A stretch of 64,000 nt of DNA. It comes from Beijerinckiaceae bacterium (GTDB taxonomy: Bacteria > Pseudomonadota > Alphaproteobacteria > Rhizobiales > Beijerinckiaceae). How positions within the stretch are numbered: position 1 is the first letter of the stretch; each line of letters opens with the position of its first letter. The notes beneath the pieces are model-generated. The model did not search any database, was not told the DNA's origin, and was given only the letters and a program-made list of their open reading frames with translations. The stretch spans positions 1 through 64,000 of the forward strand of contig CANJNI010000023.1 in NCBI GenBank assembly GCA_947475995.1, read 5' to 3'. The position numbers and the translations under genes are program-made. This document shows positions 49,773-60,234 of the stretch, piece by piece.

Positions 49773-52700
49773 TCAGTCGAAGCGGCCTGCCGCATGTGCG
49801 AGCATCGTATAGACCTTGCCGGTGTCTGAGGTCAGATACGAGCGCACCAGCGTCCCGTCGCGGTCCTCTCGGCCGACCTCGGTGAGGAGGCGCTCGAACT
49901 CGCGCGTATAGCGGGTCACGGTCTCCCGGAAATCCGCATCCACCCTGTAGCGGCGGCGGATTTCGTCGAAGGTCTGCTGTCCCTGCACGGTGTAGAGCCG
50001 GCGGGAGAACACATTGCGCTCGCCCCGGTTGTAGCGCTCCCACACGTCCATGACGGCGTCGTGATCGACCATGCGGGCAATGTCGAGCGAGATCGACTCG
50101 AGCGTATCGGCAGGCTTCGCGACCGGGGCAGGCGCAGCGCGCTGGGCCTCGGGCTCGTCGCGGGAGGCGCGGGCGAGCAGGTCCGAAATCCAGCCTGCGC
50201 CGCGATCGGTCGCCGAACGGGCAGGGCTTGCGGCGGCGGCGCGGCGCGGTTCCTCGCGCGGCGGCGGCGGGGTGACGCGCGCTTCGTTGCGGAACGGCTC
50301 GAAGCTGCGGGCCGGTTCGGGACGCGCCTCTTTCCGCGCGGGTTCGGACATCCGGAAGGTCGGTGCGGGATCGACCGGGCGCGGCGTGGCGCGGAAGGTC
50401 GGCTGCACGGCTTCGGGCATCCGCACCGGTTCGGGCGCGCGTTTGGTCTCGACGACGCGGGCGGGCTCGACGCGGGCGGCCGGAGCAGCGTCCACAACGT
50501 CATAGGCGCGGCCTGACCGGGAGACGAGTTCGGTCAGTTCGCCGAGCGCCTTGATCTGGTCGTTGACGACACGGCGCAGTGCGGCGGCCTGTTCGGCCGT
50601 CTCGCGCGGCAGGTCCGCAGTCCCGCGGCGCACTTCCTGCCGGGTCGCTTCCAGTTCCTGCTGGATTTGCGCCGACACAGTGCGCACTTCCTGGGCGGAG
50701 GTCTGGAATCGTTCGGTGGCCTGCGAGAACAGTTCGTTCATCTCGCGGATGGCCTGCTCGTAGGCGGCCCGCAGGGCTGCAGCGGTGCGCTCGCGTTCGC
50801 GGCCGCTCGCATCGCGGATTTCCTCGAATTGCGAGCCGATCATGCCCGCCACGCCCTGCGTGGTTTCGGACAGGAACGTGCCGATGTCGCGTGCGCGCGC
50901 TTCCGCCTTCTGGAAGGATTCGTCGAGCAGGGAGGAGAAAGACCGAAGCACGCCGTCGAAGTCGCCGGTGCGGCGGTTGATCTCGGCCAGAAGCGCGTCG
51001 AGCGACTCGCGGCGCTGCTCGACCATATGTTCGATCTCACGCTGCGAGCGGCTGAATTCGACCGCGCTGAGTTCGAGGTTCTGCTGTTCGGTCTGGAGGC
51101 GGCCGGCCAGCGCGCCGGCGTTCTCGAGCGTCGAGGACGCCGTCTGGTTGAGGGTGATGACCTGCGTGGAGATTGCGCCAAGCGACGACTGGAAATCGCG
51201 CACGCGATTGCCGAGCGCGCCTTCGATGGCGCCGAGATTCTGGCTGGCGTCGCCGATGATCGACTGCAAGGCCGTGTTGGTGTTCGAAAGCTGATCGAGC
51301 ACGGCGACCATCTCGCTCTTGAGGCGGTCGTTGGCGCTGAGCAGCGAATGAACGGACTGGGTGGCGCTCGTCTCGATCGCCTGACGCAGGCCGTTGGTCG
51401 AATGATCGACCGCAGCGGACAGTTCCATGCGGGTCTTGCCGAGTTGCTGCACCACGGAGGCGCCGCGCTGCTCGATCGCATTGGCGACCAGTTCGCCGAC
51501 GCTCGCGACTTCCTGGGCGATCTCGCTGCCGCGCGACGACAGGAGTTCGATCAGCATCGGACCCTTCTGGTCCAGCATGTCGTGCAGTTCGGACGAGCGC
51601 GTCGCCAGCGTGTTGTGAAGCTGCGACGTGCTCTGCGAGAGCGATCGTTCGATCTCGCCGATGCGGCGCGTGAGCGTCTCTTCCAGCACCTGCGGATTGA
51701 GAACGGCCGCGACGCGTTCGACGCCGTCGCCCAGCACGCGCGCGATGTCGAGCGCATTCTGTGCGAGCGTGTCGCGGACAGCAGCGCCGCGCGCCTCGAG
51801 GCCTGACTCGATCTTCTCGGTGATCTGCGTCAGCGTGCGGGCGACTTCGCCGGCGCGCGATGCGGTGGTGCGGTCGAAATTGTCGATCTGCTCCGCCAGA
51901 CGCTCCGAGACTTCGGTCGTGCGCACCGATGCGGTTTCCTCGAACCGTTCGATGTGGCTGGCCATCGTGTCGATGTGCGACGCGATGCGTTCGGCCACTT
52001 CCACGGCGCGGGTCGAGGCTGTTTCCTCGAAGCGGGCGATATGGGCGGCCATCGTGTCGGCGATCTCGCGCGCCTTGGCGGCGGAAACGCTGTCGAAGCT
52101 CTGAAGCTGTTCGCCGATGGCGGCGGCGACTTCATCGGTCCGGGTTCCGGCGGCGTCTTCGAGCATCTGGATATGACCGACGAGCGCTGTCGTCACTTCC
52201 GTGGCGCGGGCAGCGGTGGTGCGGTCGAAGCTCTCGATCTGGTCCGCGATGGCGTTCAGAACGTCGTTCGTGCGCGTTCCGGCGGTCTCCTCGAAGACGC
52301 GCAGTTGCGCCTGGATTGTCTGCGCGGTTTCCTCCGCGTGCCGTGCGGCATGGTCGTTGAAAGTGCGGATGTAGCCGTCGAGCGCGCGGGCGATGGCGAC
52401 GGTCTTTTCGTTGGCGGCCTGCTCGAAGCGGCTGATATGCCCGTCGAAGGTGGCGGCCACCTCGATGGTCTTGAACTCGGCGGTCTCGTTGAAGTTGCGA
52501 ACCTTCGCTTCGAGCAGCGAGGCCGCTTCATGCGTGCGCTGCGCAAGACGATCCGTGAAGGCCTCGGCATGGGTCGTGAAGGCCGCTTCGACCGCGTCGA
52601 GCTTCTCGTTCACTTCGCCGGTGAACTTGTCCGAATGGGCGGCGATCTGCTGCGTCAGCGCGCTGCCGTGCGCCATGACCGCCTGTTCGAACGAACCAAC

Positions 52701-55397
52701 GCGATCCACGATGGCTTCGTTGATACGGTCCCCATGCATGCCGATGGCCGCAATGGCCTCCCCGGCGGAAGCCGCGAAACGTTCGTGCAGCGCGTTGGTC
52801 TGCGCCTCGAGCTGCGTGCGGGCGAGTTCGTGATGCTGGTCGAGCATCTCCGCGACTTCGTTGCCGGAGACATGGAAAAGCTGACGGGCGGCGTCGGCCT
52901 GCGCGGCGATGCGGGCCGCGATGTCCGACGTCGAGGCTTCGAGTTCTTCCTGCAGCTTGCGGCCCTGGACCGTGATGGTTTCCTGCAGCTGGTCGGTCGT
53001 CTGCGCGATGCGCACGGCCAGGTCCTGGCCGTCGCCGGTGATGACGGAGACGATGCGGGCGCTGGCTTCGTCGAGGCGTCCGGTGACGGCTTCGCTGTGC
53101 TCGGCGATGTTGCGGGTGAAATGATCTGCGCCGGCCGTGAGATGCCCGGCGAAGGTCTCGCTCTGCTCGGCCACGGTGCGGGTGAAGAACTCCGCCGTCG
53201 TGGTGAGCTTTTCAGCAATTGAATCGCCGTGCAGCGAGACCGCGTCGAGGAAGCGCGTGGATTCCTGATTGATGCGCGATGTGACCGCCTCGCCTCGCGA
53301 CGAGATGACCTCGCCGATTTCGCCCGCCGCATTGGCGATGCGGTCGGTGATGGCTTCGTTGTGCCCCGCCAGAGTTTCGGCGAGATGCATGGCTGCAGCG
53401 CCGACACGCTCGGCCAGCGACTCGCTGTGCGTCGTAAGGGCCTCGGTGAGATAGCCGGTCGTGTGTTCCAGATTGGCCGCAATGGTTTCGGAACCCGTCG
53501 ACATGGCGGCCGCCAGACGGTTCGTGGCTTCGTCGACGCTGGAGACGATGTGGTCGGAATGGCCCGACAGGGTCTGGGTCAGCTTGCCCGAGCCGGATTC
53601 GAGCGTGGTCGCAAGCCGTTCCGTGGCTGCTTCCAGATTTGTGCCGAGCAGCGAGGTCTGACCCGAAATCGTTTCGGTGAGGCGCGAGGCCGCGCTGTTG
53701 AGATCGCCCGTGAGTTGTTCACCATGCTGGGTGAGTGTGCCGGCCAGATGAGCGGCGGCGGTCGCGATGCTGTTGGCGAGCGTGTCCGTGTGGCTCGCCA
53801 GTATTTCGGCGTGCTGCGACAGGGTCGTGCCGAGAACGCCCGACGACTGGTCGAGCGTCTGGGTGATGCGGTCGGTGCCGCTGTTGATGGTCGCCGCCAG
53901 ATTGCTGGTCGATGTTTCGACCTTGGTGGTCAGCAGCGCGCCATAAATTGACAGCGTCTCGCCGACTTCGGTCGTGGAACGTTCGAGCTGTTCGGTAAGG
54001 GTCGTGGTTCCCGTCGTGAGGCTCTCGGCAAGCTTCGCGCTTGCTTCATCGAGGCGGGTGGTCAGCGAATCGCCACGCGTGGCGATCGTGTCGGCGATCA
54101 ACGACGCGGTTTCGCTCAGGCGCGCCGCCAGATTGTCGCCGCGCGAGGAGATCGTATCGGCGATGCGGCTGCCGGTTTCGTCGAGCCGCGTGGCGACTTC
54201 CGTGCCGCGCAGGCCGAGGTCCGCCACGAGAGCTTCGCCGGTGGTCTTCAGGCGCTGGTCGAGCGAGCCGACCTGTTCGGCCAGCGTGGTGGCGACGGTC
54301 TCGGACGCATCGGAGAGCTTGCGGGCGACGTCTTCGCCCGTGCCGGAAAGGCGCGTAACGATGTCCGCGCCGTGGGCGCCGATCTGTTCGACCAGCGTTT
54401 CGCCGGTGCGGGCGAGGGTGAGGCTGATTTCCTCGCCCTTCGAACCCAGGGAGGTGGTGACGCGCGCGCCGGCGTCGCTGACGCGCTCGGCGATCTGGCG
54501 ACCGGCGGTTTCGAGTTCCTTCGAAAGCGAGTCATGGGCGCCGGTGATGGCGAGCTTCACGCGCTCCGCATTGGACGCAATGGCTTCGCGTTCCGAAATG
54601 AGTTCGTCGAGCAGGGCGCGCATGCGCCGCTCGTTGTCCGAATACGAGCGTTCCAGGTTCGAGACTTCGGAACGCACGACCGTTTCGAGTTCCGCCGCGC
54701 GGGCGAGCGCCCGCTCGATCCCGTCGCCCATGGAGGCGACCTCGCGGCGGATGGCCTGCGACAGGGACACGACCTTCTCGGTCGCGAGGCCTTCGGGCTC
54801 CGCCAGACGAATGGCGACTTCGGTCATGGAACGCGCGGTGAGGCGCATTTCCTGGGCGCGGCGCATGATCCAGCCGGCGAGCAGGAACAGGAGCGCCGGG
54901 CCGAGCGCCGCAAAGCCCAGAACGGCGAGCGTATGCTGCGGCAGGCTCATCAATTCGCCGCTGCGCCAGAGGCTGAGGGCGTAAATGGCCGAGAGGCCGA
55001 GCCAGCCGGCGGCCAGCAGCAATCCGAGCAGAACCGGCGCGCGCGAGGGGCGGATCTGCATCGCCTGAAGAATCTGGCCGACGGAGCGCTGGTCGTCATT
55101 GGCGGCGACGGCGGTGGAGCGCGGCGGCTGCAACGGGGTTGCGCCGAGGTCGATCGGGGCAGGGCGCTCGATCGGCTCCCTGATGTCCAGCTTGGGGATG
55201 GCGCTGTCGTCTATGTCGGGAAGCCGCGAGGACGCCCGCACCGGAGGCGCGTCGTCGCCGATGGGATCGCCGATCTTGGGCAGGCGGGGTTCGTTGTCGG
55301 ACGTATTTTCGTCCTTGCCGGGCGTCAGGTTCAGCGCCTCCTCGATGGCCGAGAGCGCCGCCGCCGCCGGATCGAGAGGTTTGGGTTGGGTCGCCAT
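49773..55397 (-). CDS. Giant apolipoprotein-like coiled-coil membrane protein, GPR/RgsE (growth pole ring)-like
   Basis: 1874 aa; two TM helices near N-terminus (LLGLLLAAGWLGLSAIYAL, LAVLGFAALGPALLFLLAGWIM); long 22-residue repeats; conserved-looking C-terminal domain ending YLTSDTGKVYTMLAHAAGRFD. Confidence 0.85.
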   Translation of the reverse strand: MATQPKPLDPAAAALSAIEEALNLTPGKDENTSDNEPRLPKIGDPIGDDAPPVRASSRLPDIDDSAIPKLDIREPIERPAPIDLGATPLQPPRSTAVAANDDQRSVGQILQAMQIRPSRAPVLLGLLLAAGWLGLSAIYALSLWRSGELMSLPQHTLAVLGFAALGPALLFLLAGWIMRRAQEMRLTARSMTEVAIRLAEPEGLATEKVVSLSQAIRREVASMGDGIERALARAAELETVVRSEVSNLERSYSDNERRMRALLDELISEREAIASNAERVKLAITGAHDSLSKELETAGRQIAERVSDAGARVTTSLGSKGEEISLTLARTGETLVEQIGAHGADIVTRLSGTGEDVARKLSDASETVATTLAEQVGSLDQRLKTTGEALVADLGLRGTEVATRLDETGSRIADTISSRGDNLAARLSETASLIADTIATRGDSLTTRLDEASAKLAESLTTGTTTLTEQLERSTTEVGETLSIYGALLTTKVETSTSNLAATINSGTDRITQTLDQSSGVLGTTLSQHAEILASHTDTLANSIATAAAHLAGTLTQHGEQLTGDLNSAASRLTETISGQTSLLGTNLEAATERLATTLESGSGKLTQTLSGHSDHIVSSVDEATNRLAAAMSTGSETIAANLEHTTGYLTEALTTHSESLAERVGAAAMHLAETLAGHNEAITDRIANAAGEIGEVISSRGEAVTSRINQESTRFLDAVSLHGDSIAEKLTTTAEFFTRTVAEQSETFAGHLTAGADHFTRNIAEHSEAVTGRLDEASARIVSVITGDGQDLAVRIAQTTDQLQETITVQGRKLQEELEASTSDIAARIAAQADAARQLFHVSGNEVAEMLDQHHELARTQLEAQTNALHERFAASAGEAIAAIGMHGDRINEAIVDRVGSFEQAVMAHGSALTQQIAAHSDKFTGEVNEKLDAVEAAFTTHAEAFTDRLAQRTHEAASLLEAKVRNFNETAEFKTIEVAATFDGHISRFEQAANEKTVAIARALDGYIRTFNDHAARHAEETAQTIQAQLRVFEETAGTRTNDVLNAIADQIESFDRTTAARATEVTTALVGHIQMLEDAAGTRTDEVAAAIGEQLQSFDSVSAAKAREIADTMAAHIARFEETASTRAVEVAERIASHIDTMASHIERFEETASVRTTEVSERLAEQIDNFDRTTASRAGEVARTLTQITEKIESGLEARGAAVRDTLAQNALDIARVLGDGVERVAAVLNPQVLEETLTRRIGEIERSLSQSTSQLHNTLATRSSELHDMLDQKGPMLIELLSSRGSEIAQEVASVGELVANAIEQRGASVVQQLGKTRMELSAAVDHSTNGLRQAIETSATQSVHSLLSANDRLKSEMVAVLDQLSNTNTALQSIIGDASQNLGAIEGALGNRVRDFQSSLGAISTQVITLNQTASSTLENAGALAGRLQTEQQNLELSAVEFSRSQREIEHMVEQRRESLDALLAEINRRTGDFDGVLRSFSSLLDESFQKAEARARDIGTFLSETTQGVAGMIGSQFEEIRDASGRERERTAAALRAAYEQAIREMNELFSQATERFQTSAQEVRTVSAQIQQELEATRQEVRRGTADLPRETAEQAAALRRVVNDQIKALGELTELVSRSGRAYDVVDAAPAARVEPARVVETKRAPEPVRMPEAVQPTFRATPRPVDPAPTFRMSEPARKEARPEPARSFEPFRNEARVTPPPPREEPRRAAAASPARSATDRGAGWISDLLARASRDEPEAQRAAPAPVAKPADTLESISLDIARMVDHDAVMDVWERYNRGERNVFSRRLYTVQGQQTFDEIRRRYRVDADFRETVTRYTREFERLLTEVGREDRDGTLVRSYLTSDTGKVYTMLAHAAGRFD

Positions 55398-55483
55398 CTG
55401 TTACGCCTCGCGCTACGCCTCGACTACATAACGATAAAATGCTTGCCGATCGCCAGTGGGCCTCGGACCGGCAGCTTTCATCG

Positions 55484-55498
55484 TTAACCAAATCTTAA
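55484..55498. promoter_or_regulatory. CtrA-like box TTAA-N7-TTAA
   Basis: TTAACCAAATCTTAA, exact consensus spacing, in the divergent intergenic region. Confidence 0.7.
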
Positions 55499-55555
55499 TG
55501 TACAGCGAAGGGCCGACGAATGAAACCGGCCCGGACATCCCAAAGCAAAACGTCG

Positions 55556-55570
55556 TTAACGCGACATTTA
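55556..55570. promoter_or_regulatory. Degenerate CtrA-like box TTAA-N7-TTTA
   Basis: TTAACGCGACATTTA. Confidence 0.4.
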
Positions 55571-55704
55571 CCCTGTTACTGAAGGGTTTGTTCACCTCAG
55601 GCGAGGATCGGGTGTGGATAATCCCGCCGGTTCATCTGCCGTTCGGCTTCAGTTTGCACAATAGCCGGCGTGGCATCGGATCATGCCGCACATGGAGACT
55701 TCGT

Positions 55705-56115
55705 ATGTCAATGCAGGCTGCCCGCCAGTTTGGTACCCGCGACGGGTACAAGCCGCCCGCCCCGGCGACCGACCGTCCGATTGATCTTGTTCACCTTTCA
55801 CGCCAGACACTGGGCGACCGGGCGCTGGAAATGGAACTGCTTTCCCTGTTCGAGCGGCAGGCGGCGCAGGCGATCGAGCGTCTCCAGCAGCCCAATGGAA
55901 ATGGGGAGCGCCGCTGGCGGCACGATCTGGCCCATACCCTGAAAGGCTCTGCCCGCGCCGTGGGCGCCGGGCGGGTTGCGGCGGCCGCGCAGTCCTATGA
56001 AGAGGCCCTGTTCTCCTCGACGAGCGAGACGGAAATCGCGGTGGTTCTGGCCGAACTGGCCGCTGCGGTCGAGGAAGCCCGGAAGGCAGCGCTGGAATTC
56101 GTCTCCGAGGCCTGA
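55705..56115 (+). CDS. Hpt (histidine phosphotransfer) domain protein
   Basis: ELLSLFERQAAQAIERL...WRHDLAHTLKGSARAVGAGRVAAAAQSYEEAL (HTLKG phosphoacceptor motif). Confidence 0.9.
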   Translation: MSMQAARQFGTRDGYKPPAPATDRPIDLVHLSRQTLGDRALEMELLSLFERQAAQAIERLQQPNGNGERRWRHDLAHTLKGSARAVGAGRVAAAAQSYEEALFSSTSETEIAVVLAELAAAVEEARKAALEFVSEA

Positions 56116-56241
56116 CCTGATCCGCGTTCTGCAGAAAACGCCCGGCGCCGATATGCGGCGCTGCGGCCTCTCGCCAAAGCTGCCTTGATTGGATAAGGGA
56201 AGGCGCGACAATTCCGCCCAACCTCCCGAGAGCAGCTCCCG

Positions 56242-56562
56242 ATGGTGAAGATTACCTATATCGACAATGATGGCGAAAGCCGGTCCGTCAACGCCGAGGA
56301 AGGCTCGACGGTCATGGAGACCGCCCTGCGCAACGACATTCCGGGCATCGAGGCGGAATGCGGCGGCGCCTGCGCCTGCGCGACCTGCCACGTCTATGTT
56401 GAAGAAGAATGGTTCGCCAAGCTGCCGAAGGCGCAGCAGATGGAAGAAGACATGCTGGATTTCGCCAGCGACGTCCGCCCCACCTCGCGCCTCTCCTGCC
56501 AGATCAAGGTCGCCAAGGACATTGACGGGCTGGTGGTGACGACGCCGGAATCGCAGGGCTAG
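56242..56562 (+). CDS. 2Fe-2S ferredoxin
   Basis: [51 protein letters not shown]. Confidence 0.95.
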   Translation: MVKITYIDNDGESRSVNAEEGSTVMETALRNDIPGIEAECGGACACATCHVYVEEEWFAKLPKAQQMEEDMLDFASDVRPTSRLSCQIKVAKDIDGLVVTTPESQG

Positions 56563-56584
56563 GGCCGGATCGGTATTTTTACAT

Positions 56585-56620
56585 AACAATTTTGGAATTA
56601 AAACTGTTTCCAAATTTGTT
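56585..56620. promoter_or_regulatory. AT-rich 36-bp dyad upstream of ferredoxin reductase
   Basis: AACAATTTTGGAA-N10-TTCCAAATTTGTT: 13-bp arms with one mismatch. Confidence 0.6.
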
Positions 56621-56632
56621 CTGTTGAATTAA

Positions 56633-57724
<1,092 letters not shown>

Positions 57725-57765
57725 CGCCGTCACGGCGTTTAAGCTGAAGCACCGCATTCTCTTGC

Positions 57766-58689
57766 ATGAACGGGCCGCCGCACTATGGTGCGCCACCTTC
57801 ACAAAAGGATGGCGATGTGACCGGCGCAGGCACCGACAAGACACGGCCCATGATCGCGGGCGGACCGGCGGTCATTCTGGTGCGCCCGCAACTCGCGGTG
57901 AACATCGGCATGTGCGCCCGGGCCATGGCGAATTTCGGCCTCAGCGATCTGCGGCTGGTCAATCCGCGCGAAGGCTGGCCACGAACGGGCGCGCTTCGCA
58001 AGGGCGCCTATGCGGCTGCAGCCGGCGCTGTTCATCTGCTGGAAGGCGCGAAGCTTTACGACACGCTCGAAGCCGCCGTGGCCGACCTCAATTTCGTCTG
58101 GGCCACCACCGCCCGCGAACGCGGGCAAGGCAAGCGCGTCGAGGCTCCGTTTACCGCAATGGCGGAAACCGCCGCGCGTCATGCCGCAGGCGAGGCTCAT
58201 GGCATCATGTTCGGGCCCGAACGCACCGGGCTCGACAATGACGAGGTGGCGCTGGCCGACGCCATCATGACGTTTCCGGTCAATCCGGCCTATGCGTCGC
58301 TCAATCTGGCGCAGGCCGTTCTGCTGTCCGGCTATGAGTGGTTCCGGTCCTCGCAGGGCGACGTGATGCCCTTTGCGGCGCCCGAGCGCTCCTATCCGGC
58401 CCAGCGCGAGATGACGATCGCGTTCTTCGAATTTGTCGAAGGCCATCTGGAAGATGCGGGCTTCTTCCGGCCCGCCACGAAGCGCCCGGTCATGCAGCGC
58501 AATTTGCGCAACATGTTTCACCGCATGCAGCTCACCCAGCAGGATGTTCGCACGCTCTGGGGCGCAGTGGTGCGGCTTGTGGAGGGTCCGCGCCAGCATG
58601 TGCAGACCCGCAAGCGAATCCGTCCGCCCAAGAAGTTGCCCGAGCCGTCAGTCGACAAGACTGAGGGGACGGGCGACGCTCTCGAGTGA
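57766..58689 (+). CDS. trmJ: SpoU-family RNA methyltransferase (TrmJ)
   Basis: AVILVRPQLAVNIGMCARAMANFGLSDLRLVNPREGWP, HGIMFGPERTGLDNDEV, NPAYASLNLAQAVLL. Confidence 0.94.
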   Translation: MNGPPHYGAPPSQKDGDVTGAGTDKTRPMIAGGPAVILVRPQLAVNIGMCARAMANFGLSDLRLVNPREGWPRTGALRKGAYAAAAGAVHLLEGAKLYDTLEAAVADLNFVWATTARERGQGKRVEAPFTAMAETAARHAAGEAHGIMFGPERTGLDNDEVALADAIMTFPVNPAYASLNLAQAVLLSGYEWFRSSQGDVMPFAAPERSYPAQREMTIAFFEFVEGHLEDAGFFRPATKRPVMQRNLRNMFHRMQLTQQDVRTLWGAVVRLVEGPRQHVQTRKRIRPPKKLPEPSVDKTEGTGDALE

Positions 58690-60123
58690 CCTGCGTTCGG
58701 CTGCGACGCCCCAGCGCCACATGACGAGAGCTGCAACGATCATCAGCACGGCCCCGAACGCATAGCCGGCGAATACGTTGGCGCGTTCGCCGCTCGCCAC
58801 CAGCCAGCCGAACAGCCAGGGCGCGCCCACGCCTCCGAGGCCCGTCCCGATGGCGTAGAAGACCGCGATGGCCAAAGCGCGAATTTCCACCGGGAATGTC
58901 TCGCTCACCGTCAGATAGGCCGAACTCGCCGCCGCCGACGCGAAGAAGAAGATCACGGACCAGGCGAAGGTCATCTGCGCGGCTGTGAGCATGTCGCGCC
59001 AGAACATCCAGCCGCAGACCAGCAACAGCAGGCCCGAGATGGCATAGGTGAGGCCGATCATCGGGCGGCGGCCCCATGTGTCGAACAGCGGCCCCAGCAC
59101 AAGCGGGCCAAGCACATTGCCAAGCGCAAACGGCAGGATGTACCAGCCGACATCCGCGCTGGGCACGCCGTAGAATTTCGTCAGCACAAGCGCGTAGGTG
59201 AAGAAGATGGCGTTGTAGAAAAACGCCTGCGCGGCCATCAGGGTCAGGCCCACCATTGCGCGGGTCCGGTGCTGGTGGAACAGGCTGTCGAAGACTTCGC
59301 GCAACGGCGTATGCGGGCGGCTGCGCAATCGCATCGCGTCCAGATCGTCAACGCGGCCCACGTCGGCGCCTGCAAGGCAGCGGCCCTCGATCTCCTCGAT
59401 TACCCGTTCGGCCTCGTGCTGGCGGTTGTGGATGACCAGCCAGCGCGGGCTTTCGGGAAGCCATGCGCGCATGATGAGCGTCACGAGGCCCAGAACCGCG
59501 CCGATGAAGAACGCCAGCCGCCAACCCGTATCCGGACCGAAACGCGCCGGATCAATCAGCACGATGGAGCCTGTTGCGCCCAGCGCAGCGCCGACCCAGA
59601 AGGAGCCGTTGATCGCGAGGTCCGTGCGGCCCCGGTAGCGCGCCGGAATGAGTTCCTGAATGGTGGAATTGATCGCCGCATATTCGCCGCCGATGCCCGC
59701 GCCGGTGAGGAAGCGGAACGCGCAGAAGCTCCACAAATTCCACGAGAAGGCTGTTGCGGCAGTCGCCAGCAGATAGATCGCCAGTGTGATGAAAAACAGC
59801 TTCTTGCGGCCGAGACGGTCGGTCAGCCAGCCGAAATAAAGTGCGCCCAGCACAGCGCCCAGCAGATAGAAGCTCGATGCGAAGCCGACATCCGTATCGG
59901 TGAACCGCAGGGTAGGGCTGTCTTTCAGCGCTCCCGCAACAGATCCGGCGAGAGTGACTTCAAGTCCGTCGAGAATCCATGTGATGCCCAGAGCGGCGAC
60001 GACATGCCAGTGAAATAGGCTCCAGGGCAGGCGATCGAGCCGCGCCGGAATGCGCGTCAGCACGGCAGTCGCGGGTCCAGCCTCCATGTCGTCCTCGCAG
60101 CTTTGGCGAGTCCATGAAGTCAC
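58648..60123 (-). CDS. MFS transporter (sugar/aromatic acid porter type)
   Basis: FGWLTDRLGRKKLFFITLAIYL, FLTGAGIGGEYAAINSTIQELIPARYRGRTDLAINGSFW. Confidence 0.94.
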   Translation of the reverse strand: MTSWTRQSCEDDMEAGPATAVLTRIPARLDRLPWSLFHWHVVAALGITWILDGLEVTLAGSVAGALKDSPTLRFTDTDVGFASSFYLLGAVLGALYFGWLTDRLGRKKLFFITLAIYLLATAATAFSWNLWSFCAFRFLTGAGIGGEYAAINSTIQELIPARYRGRTDLAINGSFWVGAALGATGSIVLIDPARFGPDTGWRLAFFIGAVLGLVTLIMRAWLPESPRWLVIHNRQHEAERVIEEIEGRCLAGADVGRVDDLDAMRLRSRPHTPLREVFDSLFHQHRTRAMVGLTLMAAQAFFYNAIFFTYALVLTKFYGVPSADVGWYILPFALGNVLGPLVLGPLFDTWGRRPMIGLTYAISGLLLLVCGWMFWRDMLTAAQMTFAWSVIFFFASAAASSAYLTVSETFPVEIRALAIAVFYAIGTGLGGVGAPWLFGWLVASGERANVFAGYAFGAVLMIVAALVMWRWGVAAERRSLESVARPLSLVD

Positions 60124-60234
60124 GAGCTTGTTATAAGCTCCACAGCCCCGGAAATTCCGGCTGCATCATTTTGCCCGTTTTCGCCGCCATGATTGAGCTT
60201 ATAATCCTCCTTCATTGATTTGCCGGACATCGCC

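Noticed and set aside
51954-53222. 422-aa plus-strand ORF within the giant protein gene
   Set aside because: Antisense to repetitive coding sequence; apparent repeats simply mirror the 22-residue repeats on the other strand.
49773-55397. Repetitive DNA possibly a CRISPR or tandem repeat array
   Set aside because: Periodicity is coding (66 bp = 22 aa), units are divergent at nucleotide level and there are no spacers.
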